Shown here piece after piece: positions 12,014 to 22,874 of a stretch of 64,000 bases of DNA; within the stretch, counting starts at the first letter, position 1; each line of letters starts with the position of its first letter. Origin of the DNA: Lantana camara (Eukaryota; Streptophyta; Magnoliopsida; Lamiales; Verbenaceae); assembly GCA_037501455.1 (NCBI GenBank), contig CM074865.1:13276501-13340500 (forward strand), in the 5' to 3' direction. Below the pieces are notes generated by a model. It was not told where the DNA came from, searched no databases, and saw nothing but the letters and a program-made list of their open reading frames with translations. The position numbers and the translations under genes were made by a program.

Positions 12014-14215
12014 ATGGAATCTGGCCAAGGTTCTTTTGGTCGTGGAGGAAGTAACACCCCCACAAGGGGAGATGATTTGGAGGAGGATTTGGGCTTGGGA
12101 GAGGATGAGATAGGATCTGTTATTGGAGAAAAGAGGAAGAGAACTTCTACTGCATGGAAGCATTTCAAAAGAGTGAAGATTGGCGACAAGTATTACGCGA
12201 TTTGTAACTATTGTGGCGCTCAACTCACAACTAGAGTTGAATCGGGAACTAGTCACCTAATTAAGCATTTTAAAAAACCCTGTAAGAATAGACAAGGAGC
12301 TAATCGTCCAAGCCCACAAGAACTTGCAGCACATGTTTTTAGCCAAGAAGACTCAAGAACTAAGCTCGCGGAGATGGTTATACTACATGATTATCCTTTA
12401 AGCATTGATGAGCATATTGGTTTTCGGGAATTTGTTGCTAGTCTTCAGCCATGTTTCAAGATGATTTCAAGGAACACACTGAAAAAGGATATATTGTCGA
12501 TTTACGAGTCTGAGAAAACGAAGTGCTACAAGTTGTTGGAGAAGGTTAATTGCCGAATTGCTATTACAACTGATATGTGGACATCTAACAATACAAAAAA
12601 GGGTTATATGGCAATTACCGCGCATTATGTTGATGATTCTTGGAATTTGAGAAGTTGTATTTTGAGGTATGTTTCAGTTCAAGTATTTTATCGTATATTT
12701 ATGTAATTTTGAAAACATACTTATATTATTTAATTATTTCATATAGGTTTGTATATGTTCTGGCTCCACATAATGCTGAAGTGATCTCCGATGTGCTACT
12801 TGGATCATTGATGGATTGGAACATAGATAGAAAGGTGTCAACAATTACAGTGGATAATGCCGCCTATAATGATTCCATGCTAGCTATTTTATTGAAGAAG
12901 CTATCACAGTCACATTTACCTTTAGAGGGTAAGGTATTGCATATGCGATGTTGGGCGCATATTTTAAATTTAATCGTGCGAGATGGTTTGGAAGTAATTG
13001 CGCAGGCTGTTGATAGAGTACGTGATAGTGTTGTATATTGGACTGCTTCCCCTGCTAGAATAGAAAATTTTGATGAAGTTGCAGCCCAAATGCATGTTGC
13101 TTGCACGAGGAAATTATCCCTTGATTGTAGAACTCGGTGGAATTCAACCTATTTGATGCTAGAAACAGCAATTGAGTATAAGGATGTCTTTCAACGATTG
13201 AAGCTTCGAGAGAAAAACTACAAATGCCTACCTACTGAACAAGAGTGGCTGGATGCGATTACAATTTGTGAGAAGTTGAAGATTTTCTATAATGCGACTC
13301 TCACATTCTCGGGTACACTTTATCCCACGTCTAACCTTTATTTTTCAAAAATTTGCAATATCAAATTGAGATTAGATGAGTGGTTGTTGAGTCCCGTTGA
13401 GATGATTAGATTTATGGCGAGCAAGATGTTAGAAAAGTATGTCAAGTATTGGAGAACTTGTAATGCCATAATGGGAGTTGCTGCAGTATTAGACCCGAGA
13501 TTCAAACTAGAACTCGTGGAATTCTACTTTTCACTAATTTATGGAGAAAATTCAGACACCAAAAATGACAAAGTAGATGAAATTCGAAAAGATTTTTATG
13601 ATATGTTGGCATATTATAAGTCTAGAGCTGCAGTTTCCGGGAAAGGTAGCTCGAATGTGAGTGTAGGATCTAGTGGACGTAGTATTGGCGTTTCTAGTGA
13701 TCCTTTGGCGGCATTTGATAGATTTGTGGCTTCAAAGACTACATCCACTACTCTATTATCTCAGACCTCTGAATTGGACATATATCTCAATGAAAATGTC
13801 TTGCCAAGAACGGAAGAGTTTGATGTGCTTAGTTGGTGGAAAACAAATGGGATTAAGTATCCTATTTTACAAAAGATGGCGAAAGACATTTTGGCGATCC
13901 CTGTTTCAACTATTTCATCCGAGTCTGCTTTTAGCACTAGTGGAAGATTGATTAGCCCTCACCGTAACAGACTTAACCCAACTACTTTGGAGGCATTGAT
14001 GTGTGCTCGACGTTGGTTATGGACTTCCACTGGCATGAAGGGTAAGTAAAACTGATTTATTATTTTTATTAATATAATTTTGTACAAATTGTTAATAATT
14101 CTTTTTAATAATTCATGTAGGTGTTTGTCCATCCCTATTTGATGATGAAGAAGATGATGTTGAAGAATGTATTAGCGAAAGTGAGACTTTAGCTTGTGAT
14201 TCATTTTCTTTATGA
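12014..14215 (+). CDS. hAT transposase (BED zinc finger, RNase H-like, hAT dimerisation), 680 aa
   Basis: The protein catalyses cut-and-paste transposition of the surrounding element. Exons are 12014-12666, 12747-14041 and 14121-14215. The introns are 80 and 79 bp, begin GT (GTATGT, GTAAGT), end AG and keep the frame throughout, giving 680 residues without a stop. A BED zinc finger lies at about residues 38-90 (AWKHFKRV, CNYCG, SHLIKHFKKPCKN). The central RNase H-like core includes TTDMWTS, TVDNAAYN and HMRCWAHILNLIV. The C-terminal hAT dimerisation region has VLSWWKTN, YPILQKMAKDILAIPVS and SSESAFSTSGR near residue 620. The acidic C-terminus is encoded by exon 3. The first ATG after a likely 5'-UTR acceptor at about 11998 is used. 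It could be a domesticated RICESLEEPER-like gene, but the flanking terminal repeats and TSD argue for a transposon gene. Confidence 0.93.
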
Positions 14216-15052
14216 TTGTAAATGTGGTGGATTTTGTTAGTTGGAATATTGATTATGAAATCTGTCTTGCCCTGTGCAATTTGGCACCCGTCACTCTCTT
14301 ACAGCTTCTTGAAAATAAATGATCAAGAAGAATTACATAGAGTGCAAAAGAAAGTTGGATTTCCATAATCAGCTTCATTCTAATGTCGAAGACATATTTA
14401 AGTTTTCATTGAAAACCCTTCTTTGTTAAGCATCTTGCCTGCTTTTATTAATGGCTTCTTTGCATAATGAGGCTAAGAAACGGATTACATGGTAAGCATC
14501 AAAACTCACTCTTTCATTTCTTATAAAGTTTGTTAAAATCTTTGAAAATTCGAGAAGTACGTCATGATTGATGAGATTCTTTTGATCGATCTAAACAAGA
14601 GTGTAAACAAACATTAAACCGAATTGAAATGCTAATCTATGCCCATAAACGAAGTCGGGATTCAATATAAAGAAGGGGTGAAAATTAAAATATTAAAAAT
14701 AGAGAAGAAAAAATTTTAAATTAGAAGCGACAAACAATAAATATTTCTGCTAATTCGAGAAGTACTTCATGATTGATGACAAAACAATAAATTAGAAGAG
14801 TGTAAACAAACAAAAACGGGTTAAATGTATCAAAAATGAGTTAAGCGGATAAAAAATAAATTAATCAAGTAAAAACGGATTAAACGGACAAAAAAAAGAT
14901 AAACGGGTCTCAAGGGTCTGGATCCGGACCCGGGTCCAACGGGTCCAAAATTAGACCCATCGGGTCCACCGGGTCTGGACCCGCCATCAACCGGGTCCGA
15001 ACCCGCCGTCACGGGGCGGGTCTGGCCCAGACCCGGCCCATTGCCATCCCTA
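14216..15052 (+). other. 3' non-coding part and right end of the hAT
   Basis: Non-coding. The repeat TCGAGAAGTAC(G/T)TCATGATTGATGA occurs twice, near 14552 and 14755. The last 150 bp is the subterminal CGGGTCC/GGACCC array and terminal repeat. Confidence 0.6.
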
Positions 15053-15060
15053 GGTGGGAT

Positions 15061-16293
15061 CATTTAAAAAAGTGTGAGATAGAAAAAAAAATTGACCTAA
15101 AATCTACGGGACCGGAAATACAATATTCTCATAATTTTATTACTACTTATATATTTAAAAAAAATTTATTTTTGTCCCCCTAATTTTAAATTTTCATCTT
15201 TTTTATAGATTTTATTCCTTTCATTTTAAAATAAATTATGATTTTGTTATTTTTTAAAATAATATTATTTATATTTTTGATATTATAAATTTCCGTCTCC
15301 TCATTTGGATCCTGATTCTATTCTTAATTGAAAAGGATTAAATGTGAAATTTTAGAAAGACGAAAAGATAATCCCACTAATACAAAGATCAATATATCGA
15401 AGTTTATGAACTAACTTTGTACTCGTGTCCAAAGGATGTAGGAGCTTAGGCAAGTGGGTATGGGCCTTAATTTTGGTAATTAAGAAGACCGCCCACCCAC
15501 GAGAGATTAAGAACTTAAAGACTTTGGGTACAGATATTTATATTCTGTTTTTTTGGTTAACTTGAATAATTTTGCTTCGGTTTTTGTCATTTCAAATAAC
15601 TTTTCAAAATGTTGGTAATGTTCATTTTTCTTTTTGGTAATATGCATATGACCTTGAAAGTTGTCGCAAAAGTTAGAAAAATATATTTGTTTCCCTTCTA
15701 TTAAAGTTTAATACATCTGCTATGCCTCTACCCGTTTCAGAATTATTTGAACTATAAAATGAAAATATGAATACGTCCCTTTCATGAGTAATTTTATTTT
15801 GTTTGAGTTGAAATCTTATTTGAATTTATCTCTGATATTTTTTTTTTTTGGTCAACCAGAAGCCCTGGCCGGGGCGACCATCTCTGATATTACTAAAATG
15901 TTATCTAAAATTAAATGAACATACTTGAGAAATATAATGATTTTATCATTTTAGTACGACGATAGAACGTTATTGGAACATATTGAAATCCATGTATATT
16001 TATTTTAAAAAATGTTACTATACACATACACACTTAATATGTGTACTGCAAAATAAAAATTATATAAGTACTTTTATATTTGAATAACTTTTTCTTTATT
16101 AAATTGAAATTGTGAAGAAAATTACTCTGAAATTGCATACTTAGAGAGTCAAAGTTACAACAGTACGAATTAATATCTAAATTATTAGCGGAGGTATAAG
16201 TGCATAATCAACGCCCTTTAAAGAATGTCTTCACACCACACTTAGGAACACTCAGAAACCCCAAAGATGCATATCAACATATGTAACTTGACC
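15061..16293. other. 3' flank of P450 copy 1
   Basis: AT-rich intergenic DNA with no gene. It includes the very short retroposon at 15840-15879. The last about 100 bp is the 3' untranslated region of the P450; CATATCAACAT and ACCTCAAAGTTGAG recur at the 3' end of copy 2. Confidence 0.6.
15840..15879 (-). mobile_element. Tiny 5'-truncated retroposon (about 40 bp) with 12-bp target duplication
   Basis: ATCTCTGATATT at 15828-15839 is repeated exactly at 15880-15891. Between them, read on the minus strand, lie about 30 bp of GC-rich sequence (GGCCAGGGCTTCTGGTTGAC) and an A-tract. That is the form of a severely truncated poly(A) retroposon. The family is not recognised. Confidence 0.6.
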
Positions 16294-18015
16294 TCAAAGT
16301 TGAGAGAGGAGATTGATCACGGACATGCGTGGCCTACACATTGCTTCCAATGGCTTAGCCTTAGACAAAGTTAAACCTGCAACTTCTCCCATATCCACTA
16401 ATTCAGGACCTTCTCTTTCCCACTCAAAGCACTGTATTAGTGTTCCTAATGCAATCCCCATCAATCTCATCGCCATGCCAGCACCGGGGCATGCTCGTCT
16501 TCCCATTCCGAACGGTATAAACTTAAATCCTGTGTCGAGTCCTCCTTCGATTCCTTTAAACCTCTCGGGTTTGAAGATATCTGGATCTTCCCATACTTTG
16601 GGGTCTCTGTGGATAGCCCATGCATTCACCATCAAAGTAGTACCACGCGGAATGTCGAAGCCTTCTATGTTGCAGTCTTGCGATGAAAAATGAGGCAGTA
16701 GAAGCGGTCCGACAGGGTATAACCTCAGCGTTTCGTTTATTATGCAGCGGAGATACGGTAACTTGTTGAGATCAGAATCCGTGACAAGCTTTCCTGGACC
16801 GATAGTAGTTTCGATTTCCTTTCTTGCCTTTTCTAGCTCGTACGGGTGATTGAGAAGCAGCGACATAGCCCACTCCATGGTGAGGGCTGAGGTATGAGTT
16901 CCTGCAGTAAACATTGGCTACAAAAGAGAGTTGTTAAAAGCCCTGTAGGCTCAGATATTCACACATAACAGGGGATAGATCCAAGAAAAACTGACTTCTG
17001 CTTATTTTAATCAAAAACAAGCTATAAGCCAGAGGTACTTAAAACGAACAACTTCCAGTTTTAATTCATCTTCCGGTTTTAGGTTATTTCTCATAAATAA
17101 ATGAAAGAAAGACACTAAACAGAAGTCAAAGCACACTAACGAAAGGCTTACGATAATAAGTCCCTTAACGATTTCATCACTATAATACTCTGGCTCAGCT
17201 TCTTGCAATGACAACAACGCTTCCACAAAAGTATTCCTCTGCCCAACCAAACCAGTACCACCTCTAACCTTTTCACGAGCCTCGTCCAAGATACCCTGAA
17301 CAAAACTTTCCCGTTTTTCATGCAAATTTAGCATCTTCTTCTCCATGCTTCCATAACCAATCCACCTCAACAAGGGAACATAGTCGCAGAGATCCAAATG
17401 CTTAGGAGGCTGAAAGAAGTGGAGGTTCATAGCAGGACCCTTTTTCCCAGCAACCATCACCATAACCACATCAAAAACCAGCTCAAAGAACAAAAAATTC
17501 ATATTCACTTTCCTCCAGGCCTTCGGATCAGAGCCCTGAAATAGTCTACGCACCAGATTGCGCGTTTCTTCATCCCTGATCGCGGACGAGTGGTGGAGAC
17601 TGGCGGAGGAAAATACTTGGATGGTTGTCACACGGCGGAGATTCCTCCAGTGGGACCCATAAGGAGAGAATCCGACGGCCGTGCAGTTGTAGCCGAGGAT
17701 CTTTCCGGCCAAGGAGACGGGCCTGTCAGCAAAGATGATATCGTTCTTGGAGAAGCACTCTCCTACGGCGGAGGGAGATGAGACGATGAGAACTGGGCGG
17801 TAGCCGAAGTGGAGATACAAAACGGTGCCATATTTCTTGGAAAGGGCGTCGAGATCTCGATGCGGTGCAGTTCCGACGAGGTGGAGGTGTCCGAGTACCG
17901 GTAAGGAAGGTGGACTTGGCGGCAGAGTCCTGTATTTGCTTGATTTCAGATGTTTTAAGATCAGGAAAAGAGTGGAGAAGATAAGGGCTATAGAGCACAA
18001 GGTTAGCTGATCCAT
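16294..18015 (-). CDS. Cytochrome P450, CYP81-like (copy 1), 495 aa, intact
   Basis: A membrane-bound haem monooxygenase, probably of the endoplasmic reticulum and specialised metabolism; the substrate is unknown. Exon 1 is 18015-17152 (288 codons) and exon 2 is 16917-16294. The 234-bp phase-0 intron has GT (GTAAGC) and AG (TTTTGTAG). In order: an N-terminal anchor (residues 1-23), the proline hinge [15 protein letters not shown], the C-helix WRNLRR, the I-helix AGTHTS, the K-helix ETLR, PERF and the haem loop [12 protein letters not shown]. Length, hinge, GHLHL, WRNLRR and the intron just before the I-helix threonine motif fit CYP81. The I-helix acidic residue is His (see findings). A TATA box lies about 75 bp upstream. 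An hAT MITE and two MULEs begin 91 bp upstream and separate it from its former promoter. Antisense ORFs here are shadows. Confidence 0.95.
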
Positions 18016-18088
18016 TCTATGAAGGAAAAATGCAGTATTGTTCCGTCGGTTTGCTCTGGACTTGAAATCTTCAATAGTGGACTTCTAC

Positions 18089-18095
18089 ATTTATA
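18089..18095 (-). promoter_or_regulatory. TATA box of P450 copy 1
   Basis: On the minus strand the sequence reads CTATAAATG, 73-81 bp upstream of the ATG at 18015. The hAT MITE begins at 18107, so the core promoter survives but everything further upstream has been displaced. Confidence 0.65.
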
Positions 18096-18106
18096 GTGGT
18101 TCCACC

Positions 18107-19233
18107 TAGGGATGCAAACAAGCTGAGCTGGCTCGCGAGCCCCACGAGCCAGCTCGAGAAAAGCTTGAGTTCGAGTTCGGAGTCTGCGAGCCAAGCCGAG
18201 CCAGGGCTCGGCTCGAACACCTTTCGAACCAAGCCCGAGCCTTCTATTTATATGTTCGAAGCTCGCGAGCCGGCTCGCGAACTAAATAAAAATAATTATA
18301 AAATATAATATATTATATATATATATATATATATGCATACGTATACATCATATAGTTTATATATATTATATATAAACTATAAAAATATAATATATATTAT
18401 ATATTATATATACAATATATATAGTATATGTATTTTATAATAAACTAACCCTAATTTCCTTCTATTCAAATCACACAAACACAAAGTCTTCTCCATTTTC
18501 CTTCTAAATGTACAACCGCCCAGCATCGGTCTTTTTCACCTTCAAAACGCCATAACCATCGCCTGCTTTCAAGGTCACCAGCACAACCTACTTCAAGACA
18601 TCTCCAAGCGCCGCCGTCTTCCTCACCTCCAAGACACCACCATCACCGCCTGCTTCAAGAGATCTCCAAGCGCCGCCACCGTCTTCCTCACCTCCAAGAC
18701 ACCACCACCGCCACCGCTTGCTTCAAGAGATCTCCAGGCGCCGCCACATCATCCTCTGCGCCTTCAAAACCACCGCCGTCCGCCGCTTCTGCCAAAGGCG
18801 ACCACCCGCTGTAGTGAAGTGAAATTCTATTTATTTTTTCTCTTCTTCCTCAAAATCCAGATCTGATCAGATCTTTATGTTTTGGTTGTTAGTTCTTTGT
18901 TCAATTTTTTTTTTTTAATTTTAGATCTCCTCCAACAGCTTATGCGGTTGATGAATTTAGATCGTTTTTTTAAGTTTTTGGTTGATGAATTTAGCTCGCC
19001 GTCTTGAAGTTTTCTGGGTGGATAATACGCTATGGTTTTCTGCTGCTGATTTCATTGGGTTCGTAAGGCTCGCGAGCCGAGCCGAACCTCAGTGCGAGCC
19101 AAGCCCGAACCCAATTTTTGAGGGCTCGGTGGCTCGCAAGCTAAGCCCGAGCCAGAAGTTTGAGGTGCGAGCCCGAGCCCGAACAGAGAAAAAAGGGTCT
19201 GGCTCGGCTCGGCTCGGCTCGTTTGCATGCCTA
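18107..19233. mobile_element. Non-autonomous hAT element, 1127 bp
   Basis: The ends TAGGGATGCAAACAAGC and, inward from the right, TAGGCATGCAAACGAGC are inverted repeats. They are flanked by the 8-bp duplication GTTCCACC at 18099-18106 and 19234-19241. Both ends are crowded with GCTCG/CGAGC subterminal repeats and palindromes such as GGCTCGCGAGCC. There is no transposase. It contains a TA microsatellite (18310-18335) and an internal tandem repeat (18590-18760). The terminal repeats are close to, but not the same as, those of the 10419-15052 hAT. Confidence 0.93.
18590..18760 (+). repeat. Three imperfect units of about 65 bp
   Basis: TTCAAGAGATCTCCAAGCGC and CTCACCTCCAAGACACCACC recur in tandem with CGCCGCC tracts. 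The composition is much more GC-rich and codon-like than the rest of the MITE, so this could be a captured fragment of a host gene. No domain is visible. Confidence 0.6.
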
Positions 19234-19251
19234 GTTCCACCTATGTTAGTA

Positions 19252-20351
19252 GGAGACAATTAGGCCCCTAGGGACGCCCAAGTCGGGATGTAACCCTCAA
19301 TTTCTTTTCCCTTTTTTTTATTCTCTATTATCTGATGTATCTATTTAATTTCTTTTTGTTTTTTTTAATATTATATCGATAATCACGTCATATCTTTCAA
19401 ATTCAGATCTCCCGCCCAAATCAAACCCTATTTTCTTCTTCTCTCTTTTCTCTCGCTCGCCGTTTCTCCTTCTCCTTCTCTCTTTCAACCATGATTTTCT
19501 TCTCCTTCTCTCCTTCAACGATGAAAAACAGAGAGCGTCTTCTCACCTGCATCTGCATCTGCATGCTCGCCTGTATCATCGCTTCCATCGAATTCGTCTT
19601 CTACAGCTGTTATTTCTGCCTGTATTTTTACTATCTACAACTCGTTCTGCAATTATGTTAGAAGATCAAGATCGTCTTCTTCTATTCTTCATTTTTTTTT
19701 CCCTGAGATACTAGATACGTTGAAGATTTCTACCTGCATTTTTATTATATACAACGGTTCTGCAATCACATTAGAAGATCAAGAATTCTTATCGTCTTCT
19801 ACTATTCTTCTATTCTTCTGCATTTTTTTTTTCAGATTTCTTCAAGAAAGAGTGCGCGATTGCATAAATCGCGCACTCGATTTCTAAAATCGCGTGCTCG
19901 ATTTCTTCAATCGCGCACTCGATTTCAGAAATCGCGCACGCGATTTCAGAAATCGCACACACGATTGCAGAAATCGAGCACGCGATTTCTAGATTTCTGC
20001 GATCGCGCACTCGATTTCTTGAAGAAAAATTAATAAACGAATCAGGATCTTAAAAAAATAAAAGAAAATAAATAAACAAGAAAAAGTGATAAATGAAAAT
20101 AATGAAAATAAAGATGGAGATGAATAAAAATAATAAAAGAAAATAAAAGAAAAAAATAAATGAAAAAATCTTAAAGATCGAGTGACTCGATCTAGAAATC
20201 GCTCACTCGATTTGTACACGTGGAAAATAATTATATTTAATATTTATTTTATTAGATAAAATTCAAAAAAAGGTTATATACCCAATTCTTTTTAAACTAG
20301 GGGTTACATAACTAAAAAAACTCTTGGGCGTCCCTTGTAACGCAATGCCCC
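19252..20351. mobile_element. Short non-autonomous MULE, 1100 bp
   Basis: The ends share the block AGGGACGCCCAAG and ATGTAACCC, found inverted at both termini, and the same block recurs at the ends of the adjoining larger MULE. The left 9-bp flank is ATGTTAGTA (19243-19251) and the right flank TTGTTAGTA (20352-20360), 8 of 9 matching. There is no transposase. It contains a tandem duplication of about 125 bp (19600-19845) and an array of near-palindromes. Confidence 0.8.
19849..20215. repeat. Array of AATCGCGCACTCGATTTC-type near-palindromes
   Basis: Eight or so copies at about 20-bp spacing cover 19856-20020, and two more lie near 20180-20212. Variants include ATCGCGTGCTCGAT, ATCGCGCACGCGAT and ATCGCTCACTCGAT. 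They fit the same ATCKMGYRMKMGAT pattern seen as ATCTAGTACTAGAT in the neighbouring MULE. A translated repeat here (19810-20010) is a by-product of the array. Confidence 0.85.
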
Positions 20352-20779
20352 TTGTTAGTAGAGGGAATTTGGTCCCAAGGGACGCCAAACTCTTTTTTTA
20401 AGGATATAACCCTCATTTTCTTTTCCCCTTTTCTTTCTCGCCTATTATCTGACGTGGCAAGCTTAAATCATAAACCAAATGTAATTAGCTCGATTTGTAA
20501 AAGAAGAAACCTTTGGGGTCATTTTGCAAAATATAATAAATGAATAAGTTGTACCAAAAACCCTAATTCTCTTCATTTTCCTCTATTCTTTCCTTCTTCA
20601 TCTCCGCCGCTGCAAAATATAATAAGTTCCATTCCTCTTCCTTTATTTATAACTCCATAGCCAGATCCAACGACAAACGAAACCCTAATTTTTCTTTCTT
20701 CTTCATACTTCTCGCCGCCGCCCTCTACCTTATTCCACCAGATCTCCTCTCTGGCTGCCAGTGTGTCTTATCTCTAGAT

Positions 20780-20855
20780 AGTAACATGCTACTTCGTAAT
20801 TTTTGCACACAATTCCACACAAATTTTGATAAAAAATTACGAAGCGCATGTTACT
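20780..20855. repeat. Hairpin near the left end of the large MULE
   Basis: GTAACATGCTACTTCGTAAT and its near-exact reverse complement form a stem of about 24 bp with a loop of about 27 nt. No coding role is seen. Confidence 0.7.
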
Positions 20856-21129
20856 TTCTAAAGAAATGACAATATTCTGGTCTCTCGTCGCCGTCGCTGC
20901 TGCTTTGAAAAACGTTTGGAACAATCTGTGAAACTTTAAATAATAATGCTGGTATTGATGGTTTTGTGTTTGTATTAACGAAAAGTGTTTATTTAGCCGA
21001 GTTTGAACCAATCTGCAAATGCCTCCCCTGTGGCCATTCCATTCTGCAAAAATTTTGGAACATGATGGTAGCAAAAAATCCCAACTAAATGGAGAAATCG
21101 AAATCCTGGTCCAAGATCTAGATATCGAA

Positions 21130-21900
21130 AAACTGCTAGAATCGAGTTCTAGATTCATGTAATCTAGTACTCGATCTTTATGAGTCTAGTACTAGATTCA
21201 GATAATCTAGTACTAGATCAGCCACTTGAAACGAATTTCACTTAATTTTTTCAACTCATTATTTGTTGGGGTTCGTAATATGTGTAATGTAGCAGTGATA
21301 TTTTTTGTTTACCTTTTAAAATCCCTATTCCATTCCAGTAATGAATAATATAGTACTAGATCAGTTAGGTGTAAGGAATAATCTAGTACTAGATCAATCA
21401 CTTGAAAAGAATTTCACTTATTTTTTTCAACCCAATATTTGTTAGGGTACGTAATATGTGTAATGTAGCAATAATATTTCTTGTTTACCTTTTAAAATCT
21501 CTATTCCACTCCAGTAATGAATAATATAGTACTAGATTCATTAATCTAGTACTAGATTAATCTGTTGAAACGAATTTTGCTTATATTTTGAACTCATTAT
21601 TCGTTGGCGTACGTAATTTGTGTAACCTAGCAGTGATATTAATTGTTTTACCTTTTAAAATCCATATTTTAAGTCATTAACGAATAATATAGTACTAGAT
21701 CAGTCACTTTTAGCGAGTAATCTAGTACTAGATCAGTCTTTTATAAAGAATAATCTAGTACTAGATTAGATCAATCTAGTACTAGATCAGTCCTTGTAAC
21801 GAGTAATCTAGTACTAGATTCAGTAATCTAGTACTAGATTAATCTGTTGAAAAGAATTTCCCATATTTTTTTGAATCTAGTACTAGATCCATGAATGCAA
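21130..21900. repeat. Cluster of ATCTAGTACTAGAT palindromes within about 170-bp tandem repeats
   Basis: Around sixteen copies of (A/G)ATCTAGTACTAGAT(C/T) or ATAGTACTAGAT are present. Three imperfect direct repeats (starting near 21233, 21409 and 21572) share TTTACCTTTTAAAATC and each carries palindromes at its edges. No supported gene lies between 20361 and 22874. Confidence 0.9.
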
Positions 21901-22294
21901 AGATTCATTATCCATCTCTTTAACAACAATAAGGTGACTTATTGAGATTCATGAAGCCAAATACTTAAATGTTGAATCCAAGCTCCAAACCTGTGGATTG
22001 TTTTCGTCGATTGCACCTCTTTAATCAGCCGGATTTTATTGAAATATGGTTGGGCCAGATTTCGGACTAAAGCTTGAAGAGGAAATGTCGAGGATTGAAA
22101 TAGATGAATGATCTTATTGAGCTTCATGAACCACAATCCTCGACATCCATGCTTGTTTTCGCATTCGCCTGCCTCTCTTGAAGAAGAAGGAGAAAGAGAG
22201 AAGAAAGAACGAAGGAGAGAGAAAGCGGCGAGGATTTGGTTTTGCTTTTGCTTTACAGAAAAAAATTAGTGTTACATGCATCCAATTAGCCAGA

Positions 22295-22407
22295 ACAGGA
22301 GTGGAGCTTGAAGATGAAATATCCAGGATTGGGGTTCAAAATTAAGGTGAATTATTGAGCTTCATGAACCCCAATCTTGGATATCTATCTCCAAGCTCCA
22401 CTCCAAC
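22295..22407. repeat. Long-stem hairpin, about 40-bp arms
   Basis: Arms at about 22297-22338 and 22365-22405 pair with few mismatches around a 26-nt loop. The shape resembles a plant microRNA precursor or a small-RNA hairpin. A diverged relative lies at about 22080-22150, so the unit was duplicated. Expression cannot be judged. Confidence 0.65.
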
Positions 22408-22627
22408 ACTGGGGTCACCTTCGCGTTCGTCTGCCTCTCTTGAAGAAGAAGAAGGAGAAAAGAAAGAAAGAAGGAGAAAGCGACTAGGGTTACTGCAATA
22501 CTTGTTGTTATATTGCAGCATTTATAAGCAAAAATTAGGTTTAGTTTGTTTCCTAAATGCATTAAATTCAGTTGGTTGGCAGATGCATTAAATTCAATTC
22601 GGTGGCAGATGCAATTCTGATAATTAC

Positions 22628-22675
22628 TAAACCCTAAACCATAAACCCTAAACCCCTAACCATAAACCCGAAACC
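22628..22675 (+). repeat. Telomere-like CCCTAAA repeats (degenerate)
   Basis: Several ACCCTAAAC and ACCATAAAC units occur in a row, matching the plant telomere unit imperfectly. The block is short and internal. Confidence 0.5.
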
Positions 22676-22874
22676 ATAAGGTGCCACTGAATTAATTAAA
22701 AAGATGATTGCACCCTTCCCGTAGTTTGACGGACCAATATTGAAGAGGTGAGACAACGAAGGGGTGCGACGATATGTATCCACTTTACATCATAATGTCT
22801 AATCACCTGTATTTATACCTTGCCTTCTTCTCAATCTCTCCCATATTTCATATACTTGATTGATAAACAAAGTC

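Larger units (their letters stand above)
10419..15052 (+). mobile_element. Complete hAT DNA transposon, 4634 bp
   Basis: The left end TAGGGATGGCAATCGGGC and the inverted right end (reading TAGGGATGGCAATGGGCC inward) are imperfect terminal inverted repeats. Both ends are flanked by the same 8-bp duplication GGTGGGAT (10411-10418 and 15053-15060). About 150 bp at each end is dense in GGACCCG/CGGGTCC repeats, the usual form of hAT subterminal transposase-binding sites. The element carries a spliced, uninterrupted transposase gene. The perfect TSD and intact gene suggest a fairly young insertion. Activity is inferred, not shown. Confidence 0.95.

Noticed and set aside
17590..17998. ORFs antisense or frame-shifted to P450 exon 1 (also at 62118-62589, 63084-63457 and 16313-16693)
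   Set aside because: They overlap well-supported P450 coding sequence and recur only because the P450s are paralogous.
19810..20010. Repetitive ORF rich in ISEIACA units as a repeat protein
   Set aside because: It is the translation of the near-palindrome array. The frame is open because the repeat lacks stops.
21130..21900. CRISPR-like repeat array
   Set aside because: Repeat spacing is irregular, repeats are palindromes with no constant spacers, and the setting is a plant transposon.
22628..22675. True interstitial telomere
   Set aside because: Only a few degenerate units; too short to infer a chromosome fusion or telomere repair.
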